Positions 1 through 7,416 of a DNA stretch of 64,000 nt are shown one piece after another. Origin of the DNA: Pontibacter rufus. Its GTDB lineage: Bacteria > Bacteroidota > Bacteroidia > Cytophagales > Hymenobacteraceae. Position numbers and translations under genes: made by a program. Below the pieces are notes generated by a model, which saw only the letters and a program-made list of their open reading frames with translations, was not told where the DNA came from and did no database searches. Each line of letters starts with the position of its first letter. Position 1 is the first letter of the stretch. The DNA lies in NCBI RefSeq assembly GCF_015694705.1, contig NZ_JADQDR010000012.1, positions 1 to 64,000 on the forward strand, written 5' to 3'.

Positions 1-65
1 TATACATCCCCGCACAATCAGACACCAACCTGGCCAAGCCCCCGCATGCTCTTCGAAATAAACTA

Positions 66-108
66 TCCCAAAAGACCATTCGTTCCTGTGGCTACAGGAA
101 CGAATGGT
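66..108 (-). terminator. Likely rho-independent terminator of the tsaB-DUF2480 unit
   Basis: A 14-bp perfect stem (75-88 with 95-108) and a 6-base loop lie about 60 bases beyond the DUF2480 stop codon. Read leftward, the stem is followed by CTTTTGGG, a weak U-tract. The stem is strong but the tail is poor, so it may also be an mRNA-stabilising hairpin. Confidence 0.55.
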
Positions 109-167
109 AACTTCTGACAGTTTTGGCTTTCACATCTGTGCAGCATTTTCCAAAATGCCTGCCAGCT

Positions 168-680
168 TTACACATTCTTCGGCCGCTTATACAACGGAAC
201 AGTGCTACATGGCTCGCCATACATCAGGCTGGAAGCAACAGGCAGCAGTTTCCGCATGATTTCTACATAGGCATAGGTGGGCACGGGTATGCTGCCGCAG
301 CCTTTTACTACAATCTTTGCATCGCGATATTCTTCCGGATCTATTTTAGCAATAGCTTCCTGCAGCAAAGCTTGCTCCAATACCTCCAAATCGCCAAACA
401 CATAATAGTTTGCGTGTCCCTGCAGCTTCGTTGCCAGCAACATATAAGCCCAGGTCGGCACAATGGCATCGGCAGAACAAATAATAGCTATGTTTTTACC
501 ATCATAAGCAGACCAGTCGTGCTCTTTAACAAAAGCTCTGAAATCTTTCTCCCTCAAAATTAACCCATGAAAGAGATTCTCCTTGATATCGTATACTACC
601 CGTTCGCCCGGATGAAGCAATTCCTCCAGGTTTATAGTTGTGAGGGCGCTTTGCGCCACCCTGTTAATTAGCTCTTCCAT
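168..680 (-). CDS. DUF2480 family protein
   Basis: A 170-residue soluble protein with no signal peptide or membrane segment. The C-terminal GEPCSTVPLYKRPK segment and overall length match the DUF2480 family, which is found in Bacteroidetes and has no known function. It starts only 3 bases after the tsaB stop codon, so the two genes are almost certainly co-transcribed. Function is unknown; a link to tRNA modification would rest on this linkage alone. The family call is from recognition of the sequence. Confidence 0.85.
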   Translation of the reverse strand: MEELINRVAQSALTTINLEELLHPGERVVYDIKENLFHGLILREKDFRAFVKEHDWSAYDGKNIAIICSADAIVPTWAYMLLATKLQGHANYYVFGDLEVLEQALLQEAIAKIDPEEYRDAKIVVKGCGSIPVPTYAYVEIMRKLLPVASSLMYGEPCSTVPLYKRPKNV

Positions 681-683
681 AAT

Positions 684-1385
684 TTATACTTTGTCTGGCG
701 CCTTACGGGCACCTGTTATATAAACATCCTTCAAATAAAAGGGTTCATAATATGCCACATCTTCAAACTGCTTTTGCGCATACTTGTTTAGTGCCAGCTG
801 CCCGATTGTTTTAGCCGACGGAAGTATACTATCGATGAAAAGTGCATTGCTGTTCCCGCTTACCAACTCCTTAAATTTACCGGCCCCGCTCCCAAAAAAG
901 ATGATGCCCTGCTGCGCCAGTCTCTCCTGCAGGATATCCGATTCAAGTATAAGGGGCGCAACAGGTTCTACTTCCTCCAGTTGATGGTTGAGCAGGCAAG
1001 TATAAACTTCCATGCGGCGGGCATCCAGCATCGGGCAAAACAGATACTGCTCGGGGTTTGGCGTGGCTGCTATTACCTGTGCGGTCAAACCATGTAATGT
1101 AGAAACTTCAAGCAAAGGGATATCGAGCGAAAAGCAAAGTCCTTTCGCCGTGGAGCTGCCAATACGCAAACCTGTATACGAACCCGGCCCGCCTGATACT
1201 GCTACAGCACTCAAGTCTTCAAGTGCTAAGCCGCAGTTTTCAACGAGCTGCGCTATCATAACGGTGATGTGCGACGAGTGCGACTTTTCTATCTGTAGTT
1301 CTGAGGCCCCGAGCAACTGGTTGTCTTTATACAAGGCAACAGAGCAAACCGTAGATGATGTCTCGATAGCTAAAAGTACCGCCAT
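684..1385 (-). CDS. tsaB: tRNA N6-threonylcarbamoyladenosine biosynthesis protein TsaB
   Basis: TsaB is the non-catalytic partner of TsaD and TsaE in making the t6A37 modification of ANN-decoding tRNAs in the cytoplasm. The N-terminus MAVLLAIETSSTVCSVALY is the ASKHA/YeaZ fold signature, and VSGGPGSYTGLRIG is the glycine-rich loop typical of TsaB. The open frame extends 31 codons further upstream, but the internal ATG at 1385 puts the ETS motif at the usual position, so it is chosen. At 233 residues the length is normal. DUF2480 follows after 3 bases. Confidence 0.93.
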   Translation of the reverse strand: MAVLLAIETSSTVCSVALYKDNQLLGASELQIEKSHSSHITVMIAQLVENCGLALEDLSAVAVSGGPGSYTGLRIGSSTAKGLCFSLDIPLLEVSTLHGLTAQVIAATPNPEQYLFCPMLDARRMEVYTCLLNHQLEEVEPVAPLILESDILQERLAQQGIIFFGSGAGKFKELVSGNSNALFIDSILPSAKTIGQLALNKYAQKQFEDVAYYEPFYLKDVYITGARKAPDKV

Positions 1386-1581
1386 ACTTGTGTTGATGTG
1401 TAAAATGAACTGCAAAGGTAGCGCAAGCCAGACAAGCAGGCAAATCGGCCTTGATGGTAAAACAGACGGAGGCAGCACTTAAGTCAGCACCGCCTCCGCC
1501 TATTTTATACTTATACTATATACTTGTTGCTTGAGTGAGGGGGAAGTTACGTTGTACTATAACACAAAACGCCACCGCCAT

Positions 1582-1622
1582 CCAACCACCCCTAATCTCT
1601 CCTTTTCTAAGGAGGGGATTTT
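1582..1622 (+). repeat. Solo copy of REP-like palindrome
   Basis: This is a 41-base element beginning CCAACCACCCCTAA with a stem whose arms read CTCTCCTT and AAGGAGGGG. It matches the repeats that bracket the DUF559 gene at 32465-32949 at all but about five positions. It stands alone between tsaB and the S41 protease gene, with no nuclease gene beside it. The rest of the 280-base spacer holds several TATACTT words and no gene. Confidence 0.8.
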
Positions 1623-1667
1623 ACCATATACTTAAATCCGTTCCTCGTGCTTGCTTACACTTTATAC

Positions 1668-3317
1668 TTAATGTACTTTCAGGTATGAGGCGTAGCGCTG
1701 CGGATCGTTGAGCACCTGTATGGCGGCCAGAATGTCCGGGTCATCGTCGAAAGTAGCTTCGATGTAGCCTTTCTGTAAATAATAGCGCGAAGCTATTTCT
1801 GCTTCCAGCACTTCTTTTATCTCCGGCTTAAAGCGCGTCAGGTCGTTGGCCTTGTTGTGCGATACTTTTTGCTTGATGGTCTCAATTTCCTGCTTGATGT
1901 CGTCGTAGTGTTTGCCATCCTTCGCCTTCTCCGCCAAATCTTCCAACTCGCGTTCTATACCTGTAGTATACGACAGATCTTTGCCGCCCAGGTAAGCTAT
2001 AAATTTCTGGTACTCCTCATCAGAAAGCTCAAACTTACTGGCGGGCGGGATGTTGGCATGCTCCAGTTTATACTTATTAGCATAATCAAATAAATACCCT
2101 TTGTTGGCAATAGTACGGGTAATTTCAGAATATACCGGATCTTTCACTTCCACGTCAGGGCTCACGCCACCGCCATCGTATACTATGCGACCTGCAGCAG
2201 TTTTAAAGGCTACGCGCAGCGAATCGGCAATGGTGGGAGCGCTACCGTCCTCGTTGCGATGGGTATAATCGATAGCCTGGATGCAGCGGCCGCTCGGGAT
2301 GTAATATTTGGCTGTGGTTACTTTCAGTTGTGAGTTGTAAGACAGTGGGCGCGTGGCCTGCACCAATCCTTTGCCGAAAGTGCGTTCGCCCACCAGCACA
2401 GCGCGGTCATAATCCTGCATTACGCCGGCTACAATTTCGGAGGCCGAGGCGCTGTGCGAACTGGTGAGTATCACCAGTGGTATGTTTTTGTCTAAAGGCT
2501 CGTCCAGGGCAGTATAGGTTTTATTCCACTCTTTTACCTTGCCTTTGGTGCTCACAATGTCTTTGCCTTTGTCTATAAATATGTTGGAGATGTTCACGGC
2601 TTCGTGCAGCAAGCCGCCGGGGTTGCCGCGCAAATCAAACACAATCTTCTTTGCTCCCTGCTCCTTCAGCTTCTGCACTGCCAGCTTCACTTCTTTAGAG
2701 GCATCCACCGTAAAGCCGGAAAGCTGGAAATAGCCAATCTCCTCATTGAGCATGCCATAATAGGGCACATTGTCTACGGTAATGTTGGAGCGCTTCAGCT
2801 CAATCGTCTTCGGTTTGGTTTGCCCGTAGCTGCGCACCTCCAGCTTAACCGGAGAGTTTGCCTGCCCTTTCAGCAAAGTACTTACTTCTTCGGTGCTTTT
2901 ATTGGTTACGGTTATGCCGTTTATTTTTAGGATTTCATCACCAATAGCAAGGCCGGCTTCGTAAGCGGGAGAGTCTTCGTACGGCATCTGCACCACAATT
3001 TTGCCGTCGCGGTTGCCAATAATGGCGCCAATGCCGCCGTACTGCCCGGTCGTCATAGTGCGGAAATCCTCAATATCGTCTTCGGGAATGTAATTGGTAT
3101 AAGGGTCCAGTGACCGGAGCATGGCGTCGATGCCGGTGCGCATCAGCTGCGCCGGTGAAACGTCGTCTACATAAAAAGTATTTACCTCTTTAAAGAGCGT
3201 CGCAAAAACATCCAGGTTTTTGGCGATTTCGAAATAACGTTCGGAATCCGTTTTAAAAGAGAAAAGGCTCAGGGCAAGGCACCCTGCCAGCACAGCGGCG
3301 ATAGACTTCTTGTACAT
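1668..3317 (-). CDS. S41 family C-terminal processing protease
   Basis: A 549-residue periplasmic serine protease of the CtpA/Tsp class, which cuts proteins near their C-termini. The order is: an N-terminal signal or anchor (residues 1-20), a CTP N-terminal domain, a PDZ domain (about 95-170, with the GGIGA and AGLAIGDEILKING signatures), then the S41 core. The catalytic Ser lies in SASASE (about 289-294) and the general-base Lys is K316 in GERTFGKG. A C-terminal extension of about 150 residues is helical. The substrate is unknown. It lies just downstream of rnpA, with 30 bases between. Confidence 0.92.
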   Translation of the reverse strand: MYKKSIAAVLAGCLALSLFSFKTDSERYFEIAKNLDVFATLFKEVNTFYVDDVSPAQLMRTGIDAMLRSLDPYTNYIPEDDIEDFRTMTTGQYGGIGAIIGNRDGKIVVQMPYEDSPAYEAGLAIGDEILKINGITVTNKSTEEVSTLLKGQANSPVKLEVRSYGQTKPKTIELKRSNITVDNVPYYGMLNEEIGYFQLSGFTVDASKEVKLAVQKLKEQGAKKIVFDLRGNPGGLLHEAVNISNIFIDKGKDIVSTKGKVKEWNKTYTALDEPLDKNIPLVILTSSHSASASEIVAGVMQDYDRAVLVGERTFGKGLVQATRPLSYNSQLKVTTAKYYIPSGRCIQAIDYTHRNEDGSAPTIADSLRVAFKTAAGRIVYDGGGVSPDVEVKDPVYSEITRTIANKGYLFDYANKYKLEHANIPPASKFELSDEEYQKFIAYLGGKDLSYTTGIERELEDLAEKAKDGKHYDDIKQEIETIKQKVSHNKANDLTRFKPEIKEVLEAEIASRYYLQKGYIEATFDDDPDILAAIQVLNDPQRYASYLKVH

Positions 3318-3347
3318 ATATTTCAGGTTTGAGGACGCGGGGAAAGA

Positions 3348-3758
3348 CTATTTAGTCTGACAACGTTCTAAACCTGAAATTAGTTTTTTTTGAATTGTGG
3401 CAAAGGATTTTTTTTCTTTGCCAATGTAAAGGATGCCCAGCAGGCGGGGTGCCTGTGCCGGATTTTGTGTAAGAAGATGCTTGTTGAGGCGGTAAGCCTC
3501 ACGCATTTGCCGCTTGAGGCGGTTGCGATCAGTGGCGCGCTTAAAGTAACGCTTGGATACAGAGATAAGCACCTGCGTTTTATCAGGCGGCATATCCTGC
3601 GGCGTAAGGTATACGAACCGCAGCGGATACAAATTAAAAGAAGAACCCTTGCTGAAGAGCAGCGCAATGTGGCGCCTGCTGCACAAGTGTTCTTCTTTCG
3701 GAAAAGTATAGGAAGCCGGTTGCGCTGCTTTATACCCGTTAGCTGGCTCCATTTGCAT
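3348..3758 (-). CDS. rnpA: Ribonuclease P protein component
   Basis: This is the small basic protein subunit that helps RNase P RNA trim the 5' leader of tRNA precursors. It has the RnpA hallmarks: a start-proximal LCSRRHIALLFSKGSSF stretch and the RNR-type motif RATDRNRLKRQMREAYR around the middle. At 136 residues it is normal in length. An alternative start two codons later is possible. It follows rpmH by 37 bases, the near-universal rpmH-rnpA pair. Confidence 0.95.
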   Translation of the reverse strand: MQMEPANGYKAAQPASYTFPKEEHLCSRRHIALLFSKGSSFNLYPLRFVYLTPQDMPPDKTQVLISVSKRYFKRATDRNRLKRQMREAYRLNKHLLTQNPAQAPRLLGILYIGKEKKSFATIQKKLISGLERCQTK

Positions 3759-3795
3759 GAGCGGCTACAGCAAGCAAAGCGCATCCCGCAAGGGA

Positions 3796-3954
3796 TTACG
3801 CCTTGTGTTTTCTTTCGTCAGAAACGGTTAGTCTCTTTCTGCCTTTGGCTCTTCTGCTGGCCAATACTCTTCTGCCGTTAGCGGTCTCCATTCTTGATCT
3901 GAAACCGTGCTTGTTTCTTCTTTTTCTCTGAGAAGGCTGGAATGTTCTTTTCAT
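3796..3954 (-). CDS. rpmH: 50S ribosomal protein bL34
   Basis: A 52-residue, very basic protein. Translating 3954 down to 3796 gives [20 protein letters not shown], then a [20 protein letters not shown] stretch, which is bL34. The stop is TAA at 3796-3798. It is the first gene of the rpmH-rnpA unit and has a good Bacteroidetes-type promoter just upstream (3983-4013). Many gene callers miss it because of its size. Confidence 0.97.
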   Translation of the reverse strand: MKRTFQPSQRKRRNKHGFRSRMETANGRRVLASRRAKGRKRLTVSDERKHKA

Positions 3955-3982
3955 CGTCTGCCAATGGTTTTATTATGGCCTG

Positions 3983-4013
3983 CAAAATTAGTAAAGCTTT
4001 GTAAAATAACAAA
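3983..4013 (-). promoter_or_regulatory. Bacteroidetes-type promoter of rpmH-rnpA
   Basis: Read leftward, TTTG at 4010-4013 is followed by exactly 19 bases and then TAATTTTG at 3983-3990, a full match to the TTTG-N19-TAnnTTTG consensus. It lies about 30 bases before the rpmH start. Confidence 0.75.
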
Positions 4014-4265
4014 GGCATCCCGGATTATATTTCCGGAAAGATAATTTAAAAGCCCCGGGTAAGTATAAATCTTTGGCTATTACTATACTAAGGTAGATCT
4101 AAACCTTTGATTTTGTGCGGCTACGTGCTTTCGGGATGCAGGTGTGAACATATTATACTACGTAGAAACCACCTGTGGCATGGGAATAAGCACAAAAAAA
4201 GAGGAAGACCACCAGGGCCTTCCTCTTTTCGTTATTTTCATAGTTTGTATTTTGCTCTGTAACCT
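4014..4265. other. Spacer between rpmH and a small hypothetical gene
   Basis: Apart from the rpmH promoter and the terminator at 4192-4230, I see no gene. It contains one AAGTATA word near 4061. Confidence 0.5.
4192..4230 (-). terminator. Rho-independent terminator
   Basis: The stem AAAGAGGAAG/CTTCCTCTTT with an 11-base loop is followed, read leftward, by a run of seven T. It serves the small gene at 4266-4469. Confidence 0.85.
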
Positions 4266-4469
4266 TTACTTTTTATCGTAAGGCATGTTGTTACCGCCTT
4301 TTGCTAAATTGCGGTTTGGGTTTTGCACTTTTGAGTCGTCTTGCTGCAGCGTCTTTTTAGCAGGGTCCAAATGCATTCCCTGCTGGCTTTGGTTCTTCAT
4401 GTCAGATGAAATACGCTCTTCCGACTGCTGCTGTAATCTCTCTTTATTGTTATTTTTATTATCGTTCAT
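4266..4469 (-). CDS. Small hydrophilic hypothetical protein
   Basis: A 67-residue protein, very rich in Asn, Gln, Lys and Asp, with no hydrophobic stretch and no recognisable domain. It is probably disordered. An ATG start and a strong terminator 35 bases beyond its stop support it being a real, separately transcribed gene. The composition resembles small stress-type or hydrophilin-like proteins, but that is only an analogy. The upstream spacer (4470-4620) carries a TATACTT word. Confidence 0.6.
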   Translation of the reverse strand: MNDNKNNNKERLQQQSEERISSDMKNQSQQGMHLDPAKKTLQQDDSKVQNPNRNLAKGGNNMPYDKK

Positions 4470-4623
4470 AGTTCAGTTCCCTCTTCAGTATATACTTACT
4501 TTTACCCCTGCCGCCGGAATTTTGTTGTCTATATTTGAGATTAAACTTTGCCGCATGCTCTGATTTTAGTACAAAAGCGCTGTTGCCATAACGGTAGTAC
4601 CTTCAGCAGCAGGAGCTAAAACG

Positions 4624-4653
4624 AAAAAGGAAAGCGTATGCTTTCCTTTTTTA
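4624..4653 (-). terminator. Terminator after the PfkB kinase gene
   Basis: A 12-bp stem AAAAAGGAAAGC/GCTTTCCTTTTT with a 4-base loop lies 24 bases past the kinase stop codon. T-runs flank it on both strands, so it could act in both directions. Confidence 0.8.
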
Positions 4654-4676
4654 CATGCAGTAATTTATAGTGCTGT

Positions 4677-5600
4677 TTATTGCAGTATCGTGTCAAAGGC
4701 TACCAGTTCTACAAACTTCTGCACGCGGCTGTCAATATCTTGCTGCGTCAGGTTTTTGAGGCGCTCGGTGCCAAATTTCTCTACGCAAAACGAAGCCATG
4801 GCCGATCCGTAAATGACAGCCCGCTTCATATTTTCAAAGCTGGTGTCGCCGGTGCTGGCCAGATAACCGATAAAACCTCCGGCAAACGTGTCGCCGGCGC
4901 CGGTTGGGTCAAACACTTCTTCCAAGGGCAATGCAGGCGCGAAAAACACGTTTTCCCCGTGGAACAGCAGCGCACCGTGTTCGCCTTTCTTAATGATCAG
5001 GAATCTGGGGCCCATCGCTACAATCTTTTTGGCTGCTTTTACCAGCGAGTATTCGCCGCTCAGCTGGCGCGCCTCCTCGTCGTTGATAGAGAGCACATCC
5101 ACCAGGGCCATGGTTTCTTTCAGATCATCCAGGGCAATATCCATCCAGAAATTCATGGTATCCATTACCACCAACTTCGGGCGTTCGTGCAGGCGTTCAA
5201 TTACGGTTTTCTGTACTTGCGGCGCCAGGTTGCCCAGCATCAGGAACTCGCAGCCCTGGTAGCTCTGCGGAATAACAGGATCGAAATCACCAAGCACGTT
5301 CAGTTCCGTTACCAGCGTTTCGCGGCTGTTCATGTCGTTAAAATAGCGGCCCGACCAGAAGAAGGATTTCTCATTCTCCTTTACCTGCACGCCTTCGGTG
5401 CTGATGTGGCGCTCATGCATCAGTTGGATATGATCCTGGTCGAAATCACCGCCTACCACAGATACCACGTTTACCGGCTGCACGAAGTACGAAGCGGCCA
5501 ATGAAATATACGAGGCCGCACCACCCACAATTTTATCTGTTTTTCCGAAGGGCGTCTCCAGCGCATCAAACGCCATCGAACCGACTACTGTTAAGCTCAT
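4677..5600 (-). CDS. PfkB family carbohydrate kinase
   Basis: A 307-residue ribokinase-fold sugar or nucleoside kinase that uses ATP to phosphorylate a hydroxyl. The N-terminal GGAASYISLAASY motif and the C-terminal DPTGAGDTFAGGFIGYLA motif (with the catalytic Asp) are both intact. The substrate cannot be told from sequence. The gene stands alone between a terminator and tRNA-His. Just upstream of the ATG there is a short direct repeat. Confidence 0.9.
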   Translation of the reverse strand: MSLTVVGSMAFDALETPFGKTDKIVGGAASYISLAASYFVQPVNVVSVVGGDFDQDHIQLMHERHISTEGVQVKENEKSFFWSGRYFNDMNSRETLVTELNVLGDFDPVIPQSYQGCEFLMLGNLAPQVQKTVIERLHERPKLVVMDTMNFWMDIALDDLKETMALVDVLSINDEEARQLSGEYSLVKAAKKIVAMGPRFLIIKKGEHGALLFHGENVFFAPALPLEEVFDPTGAGDTFAGGFIGYLASTGDTSFENMKRAVIYGSAMASFCVEKFGTERLKNLTQQDIDSRVQKFVELVAFDTILQ

Positions 5601-5609
5601 ATTTTTTAA

Positions 5610-5638
5610 TTTTGAATGAGTGAGTTTTGAATGAGTGA
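5610..5638. repeat. 14-bp tandem direct repeat
   Basis: TTTTGAATGAGTGA occurs at 5610-5623 and again at 5625-5638, one base apart, immediately upstream of the PfkB kinase start. It may be slippage-prone leader DNA; no function is evident. Confidence 0.6.
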
Positions 5639-5683
5639 ATAAGTTAAAGTACGTCAGGTATAAACACCCTTTTCTGCTAATTT

Positions 5684-5720
5684 TTATTTCCCTCCCCGGA
5701 GGGGCCAGGGTGAGTTCACC
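5684..5720 (-). repeat. Degenerate REP-like palindrome
   Basis: The core CCCTCCCCGGAGGGG is followed by CCAGGGTGAG. This resembles the right-hand repeat of the DUF559 cassette (CCCCTCCTT...AAGGAGGGG, then TTAGGGGTGG) with a shorter loop and several changes. It is probably a diverged family member. Confidence 0.45.
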
Positions 5721-5766
5721 TCCGCTATACTTACTGAAGCACCTTATACTTCACTTGATATAAAGA

Positions 5767-5805
5767 TAAAACAAAAAAGCCCTTGAAGGTTTGCTTCAAG
5801 GGCTT
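5767..5805 (-). terminator. Terminator of tRNA-His
   Basis: A perfect 12-bp stem AAGCCCTTGAAG/CTTCAAGGGCTT with a 5-base loop starts a few bases after the tRNA 3' end. Read leftward it is followed by TTTTTTGTTTT. Confidence 0.88.
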
Positions 5806-5807
5806 CG

Positions 5808-5881
5808 GGTGGAAGATGGGGCTCGAACCCACGACCCCCAGAATCACAATCTGGTGCTCTAACCGACTGAGCTACAACCAC
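5808..5881 (-). tRNA. tRNA-His (anticodon GTG)
   Basis: On the minus strand the gene begins GTGGTTGTAGCTCAGTCGGT and shows a normal D-arm, an anticodon stem-loop with GTG at 5845-5847, and a T-arm with GTTCGAGCC. The flanking G (5882) and the C discriminator (5808) supply the extra G-1:C73 pair typical of tRNA-His. CCA is not encoded. The acceptor stem has two U-U mismatches near its base (GTGGTTG against CTTCCAC). It has its own promoter and terminator. Confidence 0.95.
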
Positions 5882-5896
5882 CGTGTTTTGAGATTG

Positions 5897-5927
5897 CAAA
5901 GATACACACGAAATCACATGATGCAAT
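5897..5927 (-). promoter_or_regulatory. Promoter of tRNA-His
   Basis: Read leftward, ATTG (5924-5927) is followed by 19 bases and then TATCTTTG (5897-5904). The -7 element is a full TAnnTTTG match and the -33 element matches at three of four positions. The mature tRNA starts 15 bases further on. Confidence 0.65.
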
Positions 5928-5954
5928 ATTCTCTGCGCATTTTTACTAAAATAT

Positions 5955-7289
5955 TTACCTGTCGAACAGCAGCCGATCGCCTTTTTCGCTCTCGTCAAAA
6001 ACCCCGTTTGCAAAAGCCAGGTGCCCCGACACGAAAGTATACAGAATGCTGCTGCCAAAAGTATGGCCCTCCAGCGGCGACCAGTTGCATTTATAGTAGG
6101 TGTTCTCTTTGGTAACGGTATAGGGCTTATTTAAATCTACCAGCACCAGGTCGGCCCAGTAGCCTTCGCGGATATAGCCGCGCCCGCGCACATTGAAAAG
6201 TATGGCTGGCGCGTGGCTCATTTTTTCTACCATTTTCTCCAGCGTCAGCTTGCCTTGCTTTACAAACTCCAGCATCATTTGCAGCGAATGCTGTACCAGC
6301 GGCACTCCCGACGGTGCTTTTTTATACTTGTGCTGCTTCTCGTCCCAGGTATGCGGCGCGTGGTCGGTGGCGATTACGTCCAGTTTGTCTTCCAATAAGC
6401 CTTGCAGCAACGCCTCTTTGTGGCGATGCTCTTTTATAGCCGGGTTGCACTTTATCAGCGTACCATACTTGTCGTAATCTTCCTTATCGAACCAGAGATG
6501 ATGCACGCATACTTCGGCGGTGATGCGCTTTTGCGCCAGCGGAATGTCGTTGCGGAACAGCTTGAGTTCTTCTTCGGTAGAAATGTGTAAAATGTGCAGG
6601 CGCGTGTTGTGCTTTTCAGCCAGCTTAACGGCCAGAAAGGAGGATTTAAAACAAGCTACTTCGCTGCGGATTTCCGGGTGGCATTTAATAGGAATGTCAT
6701 CGCCATACTTCTCCTCGTAAATGGCCATGTTATCGCGGATGGTTTGCTCGTCTTCGCAATGCACCGCAATGGGTAGTTTGGCTTTGGAGAAAATCTGCTC
6801 CAGCGTTTCAGCATTATCCACCAGCATGTTGCCCGTGGAGGAGCCCATAAAAATCTTGATACCGCACACGGTGTTCGGGTTGGTGAGCAGCACTTCGGCT
6901 AAGTTATCGTTGGTGGCGCCCATGTAAAAGGAGTAGTTCGCCAGCGAAGATTCGGCAGCAATTTTATACTTGTCCTCTAGTAGTTCCTGCGTTACCGCAT
7001 TGGGCACCGTGTTAGGCATCTCCATAAAAGATGTAGTGCCGCCCGCAACAGCTGCTCTCGCCTCAGTTTCGATGGTAGCCTTCTGCGTGAGGCCCGGCTC
7101 CCGGAAATGCACCTGGTCGTCAATCACACCGGGCAGCAGGTATAAACCGGTAGCATCTATAATTTCGTCAGCTTCAGCACTTAGGTTTTGGCCGATTTGC
7201 GCAATGCGCCCGTCTTTGATAAGCACATCGGCTGTGCGTATACTTCCTTCGTTTACGAGCTGCGCGTTTTTGATAAAGGTTGATTTCAT
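5955..7289 (-). CDS. pyrC: Dihydroorotase-like amidohydrolase
   Basis: A 444-residue protein of the cyclic amidohydrolase family. Dihydroorotase closes carbamoyl-aspartate to dihydroorotate in pyrimidine synthesis. The ATG at 7289 is chosen over the longer open frame because MKSTFIKNAQLVNEG is a normal start. GVIDDQVHFREPG matches the metal-binding loop, except that the first His of the usual HxH is Gln; VHCEDE and ATDHAPHTWDEK carry further expected metal and catalytic residues. The Gln may lower or abolish metal binding, or be a lineage feature. No other pyr genes are nearby. Confidence 0.85.
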   Translation of the reverse strand: MKSTFIKNAQLVNEGSIRTADVLIKDGRIAQIGQNLSAEADEIIDATGLYLLPGVIDDQVHFREPGLTQKATIETEARAAVAGGTTSFMEMPNTVPNAVTQELLEDKYKIAAESSLANYSFYMGATNDNLAEVLLTNPNTVCGIKIFMGSSTGNMLVDNAETLEQIFSKAKLPIAVHCEDEQTIRDNMAIYEEKYGDDIPIKCHPEIRSEVACFKSSFLAVKLAEKHNTRLHILHISTEEELKLFRNDIPLAQKRITAEVCVHHLWFDKEDYDKYGTLIKCNPAIKEHRHKEALLQGLLEDKLDVIATDHAPHTWDEKQHKYKKAPSGVPLVQHSLQMMLEFVKQGKLTLEKMVEKMSHAPAILFNVRGRGYIREGYWADLVLVDLNKPYTVTKENTYYKCNWSPLEGHTFGSSILYTFVSGHLAFANGVFDESEKGDRLLFDR

Positions 7290-7416
7290 AGAGTTAGGAT
7301 ACGTGCTCAACAAAGTTAGCACATTATCTTAATCCTGCATTTCTCATCAAAATAGTTACTGGCTGATATCGATATTGCCTACTAAACTTCTTTATATAGT
7401 GCAGCATTTATACCTG

